Below are positions 1 to 6,093 of a DNA stretch of 10,073 nt, piece after piece; within the stretch, counting starts at the first letter, position 1; each line of letters opens with the position of its first letter. The stretch comes from Pseudomonadota bacterium. Lineage in GTDB: Bacteria; Desulfobacterota; Syntrophia; Syntrophales; UBA5619. The stretch is from contig JAHJXP010000127.1 in assembly GCA_018827585.1 (NCBI GenBank), forward strand, positions 1 through 10,073, written 5' to 3'. Made by a program: the position numbers and the translations under genes. Below the pieces are notes generated by a model. That model did not search any database. It saw only the letters and a list, made by a program, of their open reading frames with translations, and was not told the origin of the DNA.

Positions 1-206
1 CTTGACTGCAGTAAGTAACTGTTATCATATTGAATATAAAGACAATTCAACCATTGGCGCTTCCATATTGAAAAATGACCGAAAGTTCCATTGATTCAAT
101 CTGTTATCTCCAATTTACTGAAGTCAAGTGGATACGCCAAATATTTTATTACTCCGTCAACCATAAATGACGACCTCGTAATAAGTCTTAAAAGTGGCGA
201 AAATGG
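1..206. other. AT-rich stretch without a confident gene
   Basis: This stretch is clearly richer in A and T than the genes to its right. On the plus strand a frame is open from the left edge (base 2) to a TGA at 92-94, about 30 codons. It could be the tail of a gene starting outside the window, but it is too short to tell from chance and I recognise nothing in it. A minus-strand reading of about 22 codons ends at 96-98 and also resembles nothing known. No tRNA, terminator or promoter is evident. The base composition could reflect foreign DNA or simply an intergenic spacer. Confidence 0.4.
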
Positions 207-331
207 GACGGCTTCGTAAAAAGGCCGCAGGCAAGGCGCGCGAATCCTGAGGAGTGAGGCGTACTGTTGCGTACGCCGCAATGACTAAGGATGAAGCGCA
301 ACGCAGCATCCGGACTTTTTACGAAGCCGTC
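207..331. repeat. Palindromic interspersed repeat (REP/MITE-like), ~125 bp
   Basis: The ends are a perfect 17-bp inverted repeat: GACGGCTTCGTAAAAAG at 207-223 and its reverse complement at 315-331. The interior is also an imperfect palindrome centred near 267, with GGCGTAC at 258-264 pairing with GTACGCC at 271-277, and further interrupted pairing outward (for example ATCCTGAGGA-type sequence on the left against TAAGGAT on the right). It encodes no transposase. It starts 16 bp past the stop codon of slt, a typical place for such elements. I recall elements with the same kind of ends from deltaproteobacterial genomes, but the family name and copy number are not known from this window. It could form a long stem in slt mRNA and affect 3'-end stability. 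Confidence 0.75.
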
Positions 332-347
332 ACTCAAGGTCTTGAGC

Positions 348-2306
348 CTACTGACCCGCCCCGGCCTTCAGGAATGTCGCACCGGCAATCGTCCCCAGGC
401 GCGATTTCAGGGAGGGCTGCTCCCCGCCGAACATGGCGGCGTAATACACGGTGTTCGCCATCACGTTCTTGACGTACTGGCGCGTCTCGGCAAACGGGAT
501 CGTCTCGATGTAGATCGCGCCTTCGAGCGGCCTGACGTCGCGCCATCGGTGCGCGCGGCCCGGACCGGCGTTATAGGCGGCGGCCGCGAGGATCTGGCAG
601 CCGTTGAACTCGTCAAGCACGTGCCGCAAGTAGAAGGCGCCGAGGGCGGCATTCACCTCCGGCCGGCTCACGCGGGACAGATGAAAGCCCCTCATCCCGA
701 CTTTCCGCGCCACCCAGCGCGCCGTCGACGGTAAAAGCTGCATCAGCCCCACTGCGCCCGCGGAGGACCTGGCATCCGGGATGAAGCGGCTTTCCTGGCG
801 CACCAGCCCGAAGACCCACGGTTCCTCGAGTTGCCGGGCGCGCGCCTCCTTCGAGAGGACGTCGCGGTAAGGCGTCAGGTAACGCACGGTAAAGTCGTGC
901 GCGGCGACCGTCCTGTCGGCCGTGTTGATGGCCCGGTCCCAGATCCCGTTGCGGCGCGCCAACTCCGCAGCAGCAAGGAGCGCCCTGTCGTCAAGCGCGC
1001 GGACCGTCCAAATCCACTCGGGCGTCGCCTCCGTCCGCAAGCCGAGCCGGTAAAGGGCCAGCGCCTGCTGCAGGCCAGCCAGGGAGGCTACTTCCGCAAT
1101 CTCGTTTTGGGTGGGCGGCGCTTCTTTCGGCGGGATCTGCAGCGGCATCCCCAGCTCCTCCCCGGCGAGCCGGCCGTAGAAATGATGTCCGCCGGCGATT
1201 CGGCCCATAAGGGCCCGCCCGCTTTCCCGCTCTCCGAGCACAAACAGCGAGCGCCCCAGCCAGTAGATCCAGGCCGGCTCGTTGCGCGCAGACGGCGACA
1301 TCCGCTCGATCGCCCCTCTCACCTCCGGCCAGTTTTCCTGTCTGAGCGCGATCCGGGCGCGCCAGACAAGCTGTTCGTTCGAAAGCGGCATCTCCCCGGC
1401 TTCCCTGAACCACTCCACCGCCTCCGGCAGGTGGCGTCGCGCGCCGCAGACGGCGAGCATCGCCCACACGTACTGCCGGTCTTCAAGCGGAAAACGGTCC
1501 CGCAGCTTGCCGTTCCAGCGTTCCGCCGCCAGTTGCGGATCGTTTTGCGCCAGCCGCGAGAGCGCGACGATGACAAGTTCGCGCTCGGCAGCCGTTTTCA
1601 GGTCGGCGCCGGACCGCTCCAGGACCCGGACCGGCGCCTGGGCGGCATTGTCGATTTGTCCCGCCTGGGGGGCCTGATCTCTCGGCAGGCGTTCAGCGAC
1701 CCGCTTGGCCTCCGTCAGGAGGCCGGTCTGGACGAGAAGGCGGAAGCGCTCGCGCAGATCTCGCGGCGTTATCTCCCCTGATTGCACCATCGCATCGACA
1801 AGCGGTGCGCAGCCTTCGGGCAGCGCCTTCGGCGTTCTCCAGAACGGTTTGATCCCGGCAGCGGGCGCCGGGGCGTACTGTCCGCCCTGTTGCGCCAGAA
1901 GCGCATAACACGCGACATCGGGATCGTCTTTGACGAGCGAGGGACGCTCCTCGCGGAAAAGCTCCCATTGACCGTTCTTGCCCAGGATGAGCAGCCACTC
2001 CCGGCGCAATTGCTCGGCAAGCGCCGTTCCTGCGTGCCGGGCCAGGAAATCCTTGATTTCCCCCGGAGCGGCTTCCTCCAGATTCAGGCGCAACCGCCAG
2101 AAGTCGACGTAGGGCGCCAGCACATGGTCCCGGATGTCTGCCGCCCGGCGGGCGAGCCTGGCCTTGTCACCGGCGAGAAATGCCGCGTGGGCGGCAAGCA
2201 GCGACTCGTCCCGGGAAGGGCCCCCGGCCGCCGACAAAGTCAGGGGAAGCACGATGAGAATCGCCGCAAATATGGCGCGCGCCGCTGACAATTGGGGAGA
2301 CCTCAT
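348..2306 (-). CDS. slt: Soluble lytic murein transglycosylase (Slt70-like)
   Basis: Periplasmic enzyme that cleaves the MurNAc-GlcNAc bond of peptidoglycan, forming 1,6-anhydroMurNAc. The 652-residue product starts with a signal peptide (about residues 1-27: basic start, then the hydrophobic run AIFAAILIVLPLTLSA). A long alpha-helical region typical of the Slt70 U-shaped superhelix follows (about 30-480), then the C-terminal catalytic SLT domain. The catalytic glutamate is E505 in VRQESRF, followed by GAVGLMQLLPSTA (about 517-529) and YNAGPG (578-583). Length and order match Slt70 of Gram-negative bacteria (about 620-650 residues). The start is chosen because the signal peptide begins there; the ribosome site is weak (GGAAAA about 10 nt upstream). 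It is the last gene of the nifU-nifS-slt run, 33 bp after nifS, so co-transcription is likely, although a functional link to Fe-S assembly is not obvious. No clear terminator follows, only the palindromic repeat. Confidence 0.95.
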   Translation of the reverse strand: MRSPQLSAARAIFAAILIVLPLTLSAAGGPSRDESLLAAHAAFLAGDKARLARRAADIRDHVLAPYVDFWRLRLNLEEAAPGEIKDFLARHAGTALAEQLRREWLLILGKNGQWELFREERPSLVKDDPDVACYALLAQQGGQYAPAPAAGIKPFWRTPKALPEGCAPLVDAMVQSGEITPRDLRERFRLLVQTGLLTEAKRVAERLPRDQAPQAGQIDNAAQAPVRVLERSGADLKTAAERELVIVALSRLAQNDPQLAAERWNGKLRDRFPLEDRQYVWAMLAVCGARRHLPEAVEWFREAGEMPLSNEQLVWRARIALRQENWPEVRGAIERMSPSARNEPAWIYWLGRSLFVLGERESGRALMGRIAGGHHFYGRLAGEELGMPLQIPPKEAPPTQNEIAEVASLAGLQQALALYRLGLRTEATPEWIWTVRALDDRALLAAAELARRNGIWDRAINTADRTVAAHDFTVRYLTPYRDVLSKEARARQLEEPWVFGLVRQESRFIPDARSSAGAVGLMQLLPSTARWVARKVGMRGFHLSRVSRPEVNAALGAFYLRHVLDEFNGCQILAAAAYNAGPGRAHRWRDVRPLEGAIYIETIPFAETRQYVKNVMANTVYYAAMFGGEQPSLKSRLGTIAGATFLKAGAGQ

Positions 2307-2339
2307 AACGCACTTTTCCGGGCTATCATTTGTGACGCC

Positions 2340-3521
2340 CTACGAGCTTGCACAGGCCTGCGCGACGGAGGTCCAGAAGGGGGACATGCCCCGCAGCCTC
2401 TCGATGATTACGGGCAGCTTTTCGATCACGAAATCGATCTCCTCTTCGGTATTGTAAACGCTCAGGCTGAACCGGATGGAGCCGTGGGCCATGGTGAAGG
2501 GAACGCCCATCGCGCGCAGCACATGGGAAGGCTGCAGGGACCCGGAGGTGCAGGCCGAACCGGAGGAGGCGCAGATCCCGTATTCGTTCATGAGCAGCAG
2601 GATGGCCTCGCCTTCCACATACTCGAAGCTGATGTTCGTCGTGTTTGGCAGGCGCTGTAAAAGGTCCCCGTTGACCCTGCTTTGCGGGATGCGCTCCAGA
2701 AGGGCCGTCTCTAACTTGTCGCGCAGGCGCTTCACCCTCGTGTTTTCCGTCTCCATGTTGCGGGCCGCCAGCTCGCACGCCTTTCCCAGCCCGATGATGC
2801 TGGGGGTGTTCTCCGTGCCGCCCCGGCGTCCCTTCTCCTGATGCCCCCCGATCATGAACGGGGTGAACCTCGTCCCCCTGCGAATATAAAGGATGCCGAT
2901 CCCCTTGGGGGCGTGAAGCTTGTGGCCGGAGATCGAGAGCATGTCGATGACGTTTTTCTTCATGTCGATCGGGATCTTCCCGGTCGACTGCACCGCATCG
3001 GTATGGAACGGAACGCCCCTCTCATGGGCCAGTTCCACCGCCTTCTCCACCGGGAATATGACCCCCGTTTCGTTGTTGGCCCACATGAGGCTCGCCACCG
3101 CCGTATCCGGCGTCAGGCTTCTTTCCAGCTGCTCCATATCCAGAAGGCCGCTCTTGTCCACGGGCAGTTCCGTGATCCGGTAGCCCTGATCGGCGAGGTT
3201 TGCGCAGAGAGACCTCACGGCCGGATGCTCGACCCGGCTGGTCACGATGTGGCGCCGCTCCGGATGCGTCGCCAGGGCCGAGCGGATTGCGGCGTTGTCG
3301 CTCTCCGTGCCGCAGCTCGTGAAAATGATCTCGTCGGGCAAAGCGCCGATGAGCGCCGCGGCCTGCTCGCGGGCCTCGCGGAGCTTCTTGGCGACCTGGC
3401 CCCCGAAAGAATGCATGCTGGAGGGATTGCCGTAAAAATCGTGGAAATAGGGAAACATCGTCTCCAGGACCTCGGGGGCCACCTGGGTCGTGGCGTTGTT
3501 GTCCAGATAGACGGTTTTCAT
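2340..3521 (-). CDS. nifS: Cysteine desulfurase NifS
   Basis: Cytosolic PLP enzyme that takes sulfur from L-cysteine, leaving alanine, and passes it as a persulfide to the NifU scaffold. The 393-residue protein is full length for class I (NifS/IscS) desulfurases. Visible signatures are the N-terminal YLDNNATT (5-12), H99 in the VEHPA motif that stacks on the cofactor, DAVQSTGK (175-182), the PLP-binding K201 in SGHKLHAPKG, RGGTEN (233-238) and the catalytic cysteine C324 in CASSGSACTSG. K201 and C324 lie within one residue of the equivalents I recall for Azotobacter NifS (K202, C325). Its ATG overlaps the nifU stop as ATGA (3518-3521), indicating translational coupling. No nitrogenase genes are nearby, so the pair may be a general Fe-S system; an IscS assignment is less likely because the partner is a three-domain NifU. 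Confidence 0.96.
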   Translation of the reverse strand: MKTVYLDNNATTQVAPEVLETMFPYFHDFYGNPSSMHSFGGQVAKKLREAREQAAALIGALPDEIIFTSCGTESDNAAIRSALATHPERRHIVTSRVEHPAVRSLCANLADQGYRITELPVDKSGLLDMEQLERSLTPDTAVASLMWANNETGVIFPVEKAVELAHERGVPFHTDAVQSTGKIPIDMKKNVIDMLSISGHKLHAPKGIGILYIRRGTRFTPFMIGGHQEKGRRGGTENTPSIIGLGKACELAARNMETENTRVKRLRDKLETALLERIPQSRVNGDLLQRLPNTTNISFEYVEGEAILLLMNEYGICASSGSACTSGSLQPSHVLRAMGVPFTMAHGSIRFSLSVYNTEEEIDFVIEKLPVIIERLRGMSPFWTSVAQACASS

Positions 3522-4342
3522 GGGGCCACCTCCTCGATCATCAGATCGGGAGAAACCAGATCCCGGAGCTTCGCCTCGACGAAATGCTTCAGGGTGATGT
3601 CGGACGCCTTGCAGGAGGCGCAGGCGCCCCGGGTGGCGACAAGGACGCGGTTCCCAACGACGTCGATCAGTTCGATGTCGCCGCCGTCGTGTTTCAGGGA
3701 CGGCCTGATCTCCCGCTCGAGGGCCTCTTCGATCATACGGATCTTCTGGATGGTGGTCAGCTTCGGCCGCACCGCCGGTTTGGCCTCGGCCCGCACCCTC
3801 TCGACGATCTGCCGGATGGCGTCATGGCAGTTGCCGCAGCCGCCGCCCGCTTTGGTGTAATTGGTTACCTCCTCGACCGTGGTGAGATTGTTCTCCCGGA
3901 CGGCCCTCTCGATCTCCCTGTCCGTCGCCCCGAAGCACTCGCAGACGATCTGCGCCCCGGGTTCCTTTGCCGGCGCCCCCTGGTAATTGGCGATCGCCTT
4001 TTCAAGGGCCTCCTTCCCCATGACGCTGCAGTGCATCTTTTCCTGGGGCAGGCCGCCGAGGTAGGCGGCGATGTCCTGGTTCGTCACCTTCATGGCCTCT
4101 TCCACCGTCATCCCCTTGATCATCTCGGTAAGCGCCGAAGAGGAGGCAATGGCGCTGGCGCAGCCGAAGGTCTTGAACTTCGCCTCCTTGATCCGCTTGT
4201 TCTCGTCGAGCTTAAAGGAAAGCTTGAGCGCGTCCCCGCAGGCGATGGAGCCGACCTCGGCCACCCCGTCCGGATTTTCCACCTCCCCCACATTCCGGGG
4301 GTTGAGAAAATGCTCTCTGACCTTGTCCGTGTATTCCCACAT
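3518..4342 (-). CDS. nifU: Fe-S cluster assembly scaffold NifU (three-domain)
   Basis: Scaffold on which Fe-S clusters are built from NifS-derived sulfur before transfer to target proteins. The 274-residue product shows all three NifU domains. The N-terminal IscU-like domain (about 1-125) has cluster ligands C35 (in IACGDALK), C61 (in FGCASAIASS) and C105 (in MHCSVMG). A central BFD-like [2Fe-2S] domain (about 130-180) has C134, C136, C169 and C172 (CECFG and GGGCGNC). The C-terminal Nfu domain (about 197-270) has C241 and C244 in CASC, after HDGGDIELIDV. No ligand is missing. AAAGGAGT lies 6 nt before the ATG, supporting the start. It heads the nifU-nifS-slt operon and overlaps nifS by 4 bp. 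A near-consensus promoter about 180 bp upstream implies a long leader interrupted by a repeat element. No IscR-type regulator is encoded in the window. Confidence 0.97.
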   Translation of the reverse strand: MWEYTDKVREHFLNPRNVGEVENPDGVAEVGSIACGDALKLSFKLDENKRIKEAKFKTFGCASAIASSSALTEMIKGMTVEEAMKVTNQDIAAYLGGLPQEKMHCSVMGKEALEKAIANYQGAPAKEPGAQIVCECFGATDREIERAVRENNLTTVEEVTNYTKAGGGCGNCHDAIRQIVERVRAEAKPAVRPKLTTIQKIRMIEEALEREIRPSLKHDGGDIELIDVVGNRVLVATRGACASCKASDITLKHFVEAKLRDLVSPDLMIEEVAP

Positions 4343-4361
4343 AATGCACTCCTTTAATTTT

Positions 4362-4484
4362 GACGAACCCGTAAAAAGTCCCTAATAGCACTCGTCTGTC
4401 ATTCCCGTGGATACGGGAATCCAGTCTTTTCAAGATGTTCCCAGGGTCCCGGATACCCGCTTTCGCAGGTAGAGACGACTTTTT
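4362..4484. repeat. Interspersed palindromic repeat in the nifU leader
   Basis: The element is bounded by AAAAAGTC (4373-4380) and its inverse GACTTTTT (4477-4484). Inside are two hairpins: ATTCCCGT-GGAT-ACGGGAAT (4401-4420, perfect 8-bp stem) and ACCCGC-TTTC-GCAGGT (4455-4470, one mismatch). The arrangement 'CATTCCCG...CGGGAATCCAGTC...CCCGCTTTCGC' matches a repeat type I remember as widespread in proteobacterial intergenic regions. The mismatched second hairpin suggests an ageing copy. The outermost left bases (4362-4380, GACGAACCCGTAAAAAGTC) also resemble the ends of the repeat at 207-331. The exact left boundary is uncertain. If transcription starts near 4516, the whole element is in the nifU mRNA leader. 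Confidence 0.65.
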
Positions 4485-4522
4485 GCCCTGCCCATTCTTG
4501 TTTCATCATGACTTTGGCGGTT

Positions 4523-4551
4523 ATTCTAAGCCCGACTTGCCGGATTGTCAA
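4523..4551 (-). promoter_or_regulatory. Sigma-70-type promoter for nifU-nifS-slt
   Basis: Read on the minus strand: TTGACA (4551-4546, perfect -35), a 17-bp spacer, then TAGAAT (4528-4523, 5 of 6 for -10). The predicted transcription start is near 4516, giving a leader of roughly 170 nt before the nifU ATG. This is the best promoter match I found in the window. Its distance from nifU is unusual and is filled mostly by the repeat element, which may have inserted between promoter and gene. Confidence 0.6.
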
Positions 4552-4644
4552 TGAATCACGCCGAATCGCCGGATAATTACAGCCGGCCCTATTCCATGAG
4601 ATCCCGATTCGTGGTATCATAAACGCCCAAGGAGGAATAATACA

Positions 4645-4929
4645 ATGGCTAAAATCACCAAAGTCAAGGTATTGCAGGGGTATCGCCTGGAATTGGCCTT
4701 TGACGACGGGCTGGAAGGGGTGGTGGACCTCTCCGAGCTGGTCGGCACGGGCGTTTTCGCCTTGTGGCGCGACCGTCATGTTTTCGAACAGGTTCGGATC
4801 GGTTCGTTTGGCGAGCTTGCCTGGGGCGATCAAATTGATCTCTGCCCTGACGCCTTGTACCTTAGGGCGACGGGCAAGAAGCCGGAAGACGTTTTCCCCG
4901 TCCTGCGTCGCGAGGCTGCCTATGCCTGA
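4645..4929 (+). CDS. DUF2442 domain protein
   Basis: A 94-residue protein that is essentially one DUF2442 domain. Family features are the N-terminal strand pattern (KVLQGYRLELAF), DDGLEGVVDLSELVG (about 20-34), the phenylalanine-containing 'F..LWRDRHVFEQV' segment (about 38-50), 'GELAWGDQIDLCPDALYL' (about 56-73) and a variable C-terminus. A strong ribosome site, AAGGAGG (4629-4635), precedes the ATG by 9 nt. It overlaps the downstream DUF4160 gene by 8 bp in another frame. The biochemical role is unknown. The family fold was solved for the N-terminal part of a larger DNA-binding-type protein (NE0471), but no helix-turn-helix is visible here. Its pairing with DUF4160 recurs in many genomes as I remember, which suggests a two-protein module, possibly toxin-antitoxin-like. 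Confidence 0.85.
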   Translation: MAKITKVKVLQGYRLELAFDDGLEGVVDLSELVGTGVFALWRDRHVFEQVRIGSFGELAWGDQIDLCPDALYLRATGKKPEDVFPVLRREAAYA

Positions 4930-5182
4930 GATCAGCCATTTTTTAGGCATTGTAATCAAGATGTTCTTTGACGATCACAACCCGCCGCATTTCCATGCCG
5001 AGTACGACGGGGACATCGCTCTGATCGACATTCGCAACCTGTCGGTCTTCTCCGGTCGCTTGCCGCCGCGCGTGATGGGACTCGTGATTGAATGGGCAAC
5101 GATCCACCAACAGGAACTTTTCATTGACTGGGATAGGGCGCGGGCGCAGCAAGAACTGCTGAAGATTGCCCCACTCGAATAG
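4922..5182 (+). CDS. DUF4160 domain protein
   Basis: An 86-residue protein fully covered by DUF4160. Signatures are MPEISHFLGIVIKMF (1-15), the DDHNPPHFHAEYDG block (17-30, with histidines H19, H23 and H25 that could be catalytic or metal-binding), GRLPPR (45-50) and the C-terminal 'VIEWATIHQQELFIDW' (55-70). The same frame stays open upstream to about 4700, but that part lies inside the DUF2442 gene and has no family resemblance. The ATG at 4922 gives exactly the family N-terminus, with GAGG (4912-4915) as ribosome site. The 8-bp overlap with the DUF2442 stop indicates coupled translation. Function is unknown; the small size, conserved HxH-type motif and pairing make a toxin-like role conceivable but unproven. 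The gene ends 69 bp before the convergent cyclotransferase gene, with no clear terminator between. Confidence 0.87.
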   Translation: MPEISHFLGIVIKMFFDDHNPPHFHAEYDGDIALIDIRNLSVFSGRLPPRVMGLVIEWATIHQQELFIDWDRARAQQELLKIAPLE

Positions 5183-5251
5183 GGGCGGCCGACAAGGCGG
5201 TGTGAGGAATTTTCAAAAGATGCAGGCGCGGCTTGGCCTGAAGGAGAAGGG

Positions 5252-6088
5252 TTAGTTTTTGATCAACCTGAGTTCAAACACCTTCGGCCAGAGTTTCCCC
5301 GTGACGAACAGGCGATTGCCCAGGGCGTCATAGGCGATGCCGTTGAGGACGTCGACGCCCGGCGAATCGCCCTTGTCAAGCAGTCCCTGCAGATCGATCC
5401 AGCCTTTGACCCGGCCCGTCCGGGGATCGATGACGGCGATCTCATCCGTCGGCCAGACGTTGGCGTAAATAGCGCCCCGGACGTATTCCAGTTCGTTGAG
5501 GCCGGCGACGGGCCCCCGCTCATCGTGGACGGAAATTTTTGCCGTTTCGCGGAAATCCTTCGGGTCCAGAACGCGCAACACCGCCGTCCCGTCGCTCATG
5601 ATCAGGCGTTTGCCGTCATGGGTGAGCCCCCAGCCTTCCCCCGGGTAGGAGAATTTTTCAAGGAGGCGGAAGGTCTTTTTGTCGTAAACGAAACCGATCT
5701 GGGAGCGCCAGGTGAGCTGCACGATCCGGTCGCCGAAGACCGCGATCCCCTCTCCGAAATAGTGCGGCTCGAGTCTGACCTCCTTCAGGACGCGGCCCGA
5801 CGCCCGGTCCACCTTGCGCAGCGACGACCGGCCATGCAGCCCGGTGCCTTCATAGAAGACGCCGTCGGCACAGGCCAGCCCCTGGGTAAAAGCCTGCCGG
5901 TCATGGGGATAGGTGCGGACGACCCGATAATCATACGAGGGTGTCTCCCCCGGTGTCAGTTCCCCGGCCGCCCCGCCCTGGGACCATAATACTGCGGGGA
6001 GCGCGGCAAGAAAAAAGAGAGCCGGCAGATTAAGCCGTCTGAGCGCGAAACGCGCGTTTCGCCTTCGCGGAGAATTATATAACCTCAC
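5252..6088 (-). CDS. Glutaminyl-peptide cyclotransferase, secreted (plant/bacterial QC type)
   Basis: Converts N-terminal glutamine of exported peptides or proteins to pyroglutamate. From the GTG at 6088 the product has 278 residues: a basic start and hydrophobic signal (LPALFFLAALPAVLWS, about 21-36), then a five-bladed beta-propeller glutamine cyclotransferase domain. Family motifs are YPHDRQAFTQGL (60-71), VFYEGTGLHGRSSLR (77-91; E80 matches the active-site glutamate of 'YESTG', with G replacing the usual S), YFGEG, QLTW, GEGWGLT, LNELEY, YANVWPTDEI, VLNGIAYD and 'VTGKLWPKVFEL' at the end. The frame is open back to 6322 but there overlaps the DUF3187 gene. GTG (6088) begins 5 bp after that gene's stop; a TTG at 6097 overlapping the stop is an alternative. 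No good ribosome site is seen, so coupling to the upstream gene is likely. Signal and propeller suggest a periplasmic location. Confidence 0.9.
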   Translation of the reverse strand: MRLYNSPRRRNARFALRRLNLPALFFLAALPAVLWSQGGAAGELTPGETPSYDYRVVRTYPHDRQAFTQGLACADGVFYEGTGLHGRSSLRKVDRASGRVLKEVRLEPHYFGEGIAVFGDRIVQLTWRSQIGFVYDKKTFRLLEKFSYPGEGWGLTHDGKRLIMSDGTAVLRVLDPKDFRETAKISVHDERGPVAGLNELEYVRGAIYANVWPTDEIAVIDPRTGRVKGWIDLQGLLDKGDSPGVDVLNGIAYDALGNRLFVTGKLWPKVFELRLIKN

Positions 6089-6093
6089 GCGGA

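Larger units (their letters stand above)
4343..4644. promoter_or_regulatory. Divergent intergenic region between nifU and the DUF2442 gene
   Basis: This 302-bp gap separates nifU (minus) from the DUF2442 gene (plus). It holds the nifU ribosome site (about 4348-4355), a repeat element (about 4362-4484), a strong minus-strand promoter (4523-4551) and the plus-strand ribosome site AAGGAGG (4629-4635). For the plus-strand genes only a weak promoter candidate is visible: TTCCAT (4592-4597), 17 bp, TATCAT (4615-4620). A long minus-strand reading frame through the region runs across the repeat and antisense to the DUF2442 gene; I do not consider it a gene. Confidence 0.6.

Noticed and set aside
96..281. 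A 61-codon minus-strand open frame at the left
   Set aside because: Its first half is translated from the palindromic repeat and the rest from the AT-rich spacer; no ribosome site or similarity.
207..331. CRISPR or small-RNA interpretation of the palindromic element
   Set aside because: There is only one unit, no regularly spaced repeats, no Cas genes and no recognisable RNA-gene promoter/terminator pair.
333..346. Small hairpin CTCAA-GGTC-TTGAG at the end of slt as a terminator
   Set aside because: The 5-bp stem overlaps the stop codon area and is not followed by a T-run on the minus strand.
831..1781. A 316-codon plus-strand open frame
   Set aside because: It is the antisense shadow of slt, caused by high GC content; its arginine/proline-rich product has no family features.
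4399..4959. A 186-codon minus-strand open frame across the nifU/DUF2442 gap
   Set aside because: It is antisense to the well-supported DUF2442 gene and then runs through the repeat element; it shows no domain or plausible start signal.
5202..5255. A 17-codon plus-strand frame (GTG to TAG) after the DUF4160 gene
   Set aside because: Too short, no clear ribosome site, and it overlaps the end of the convergent cyclotransferase gene.
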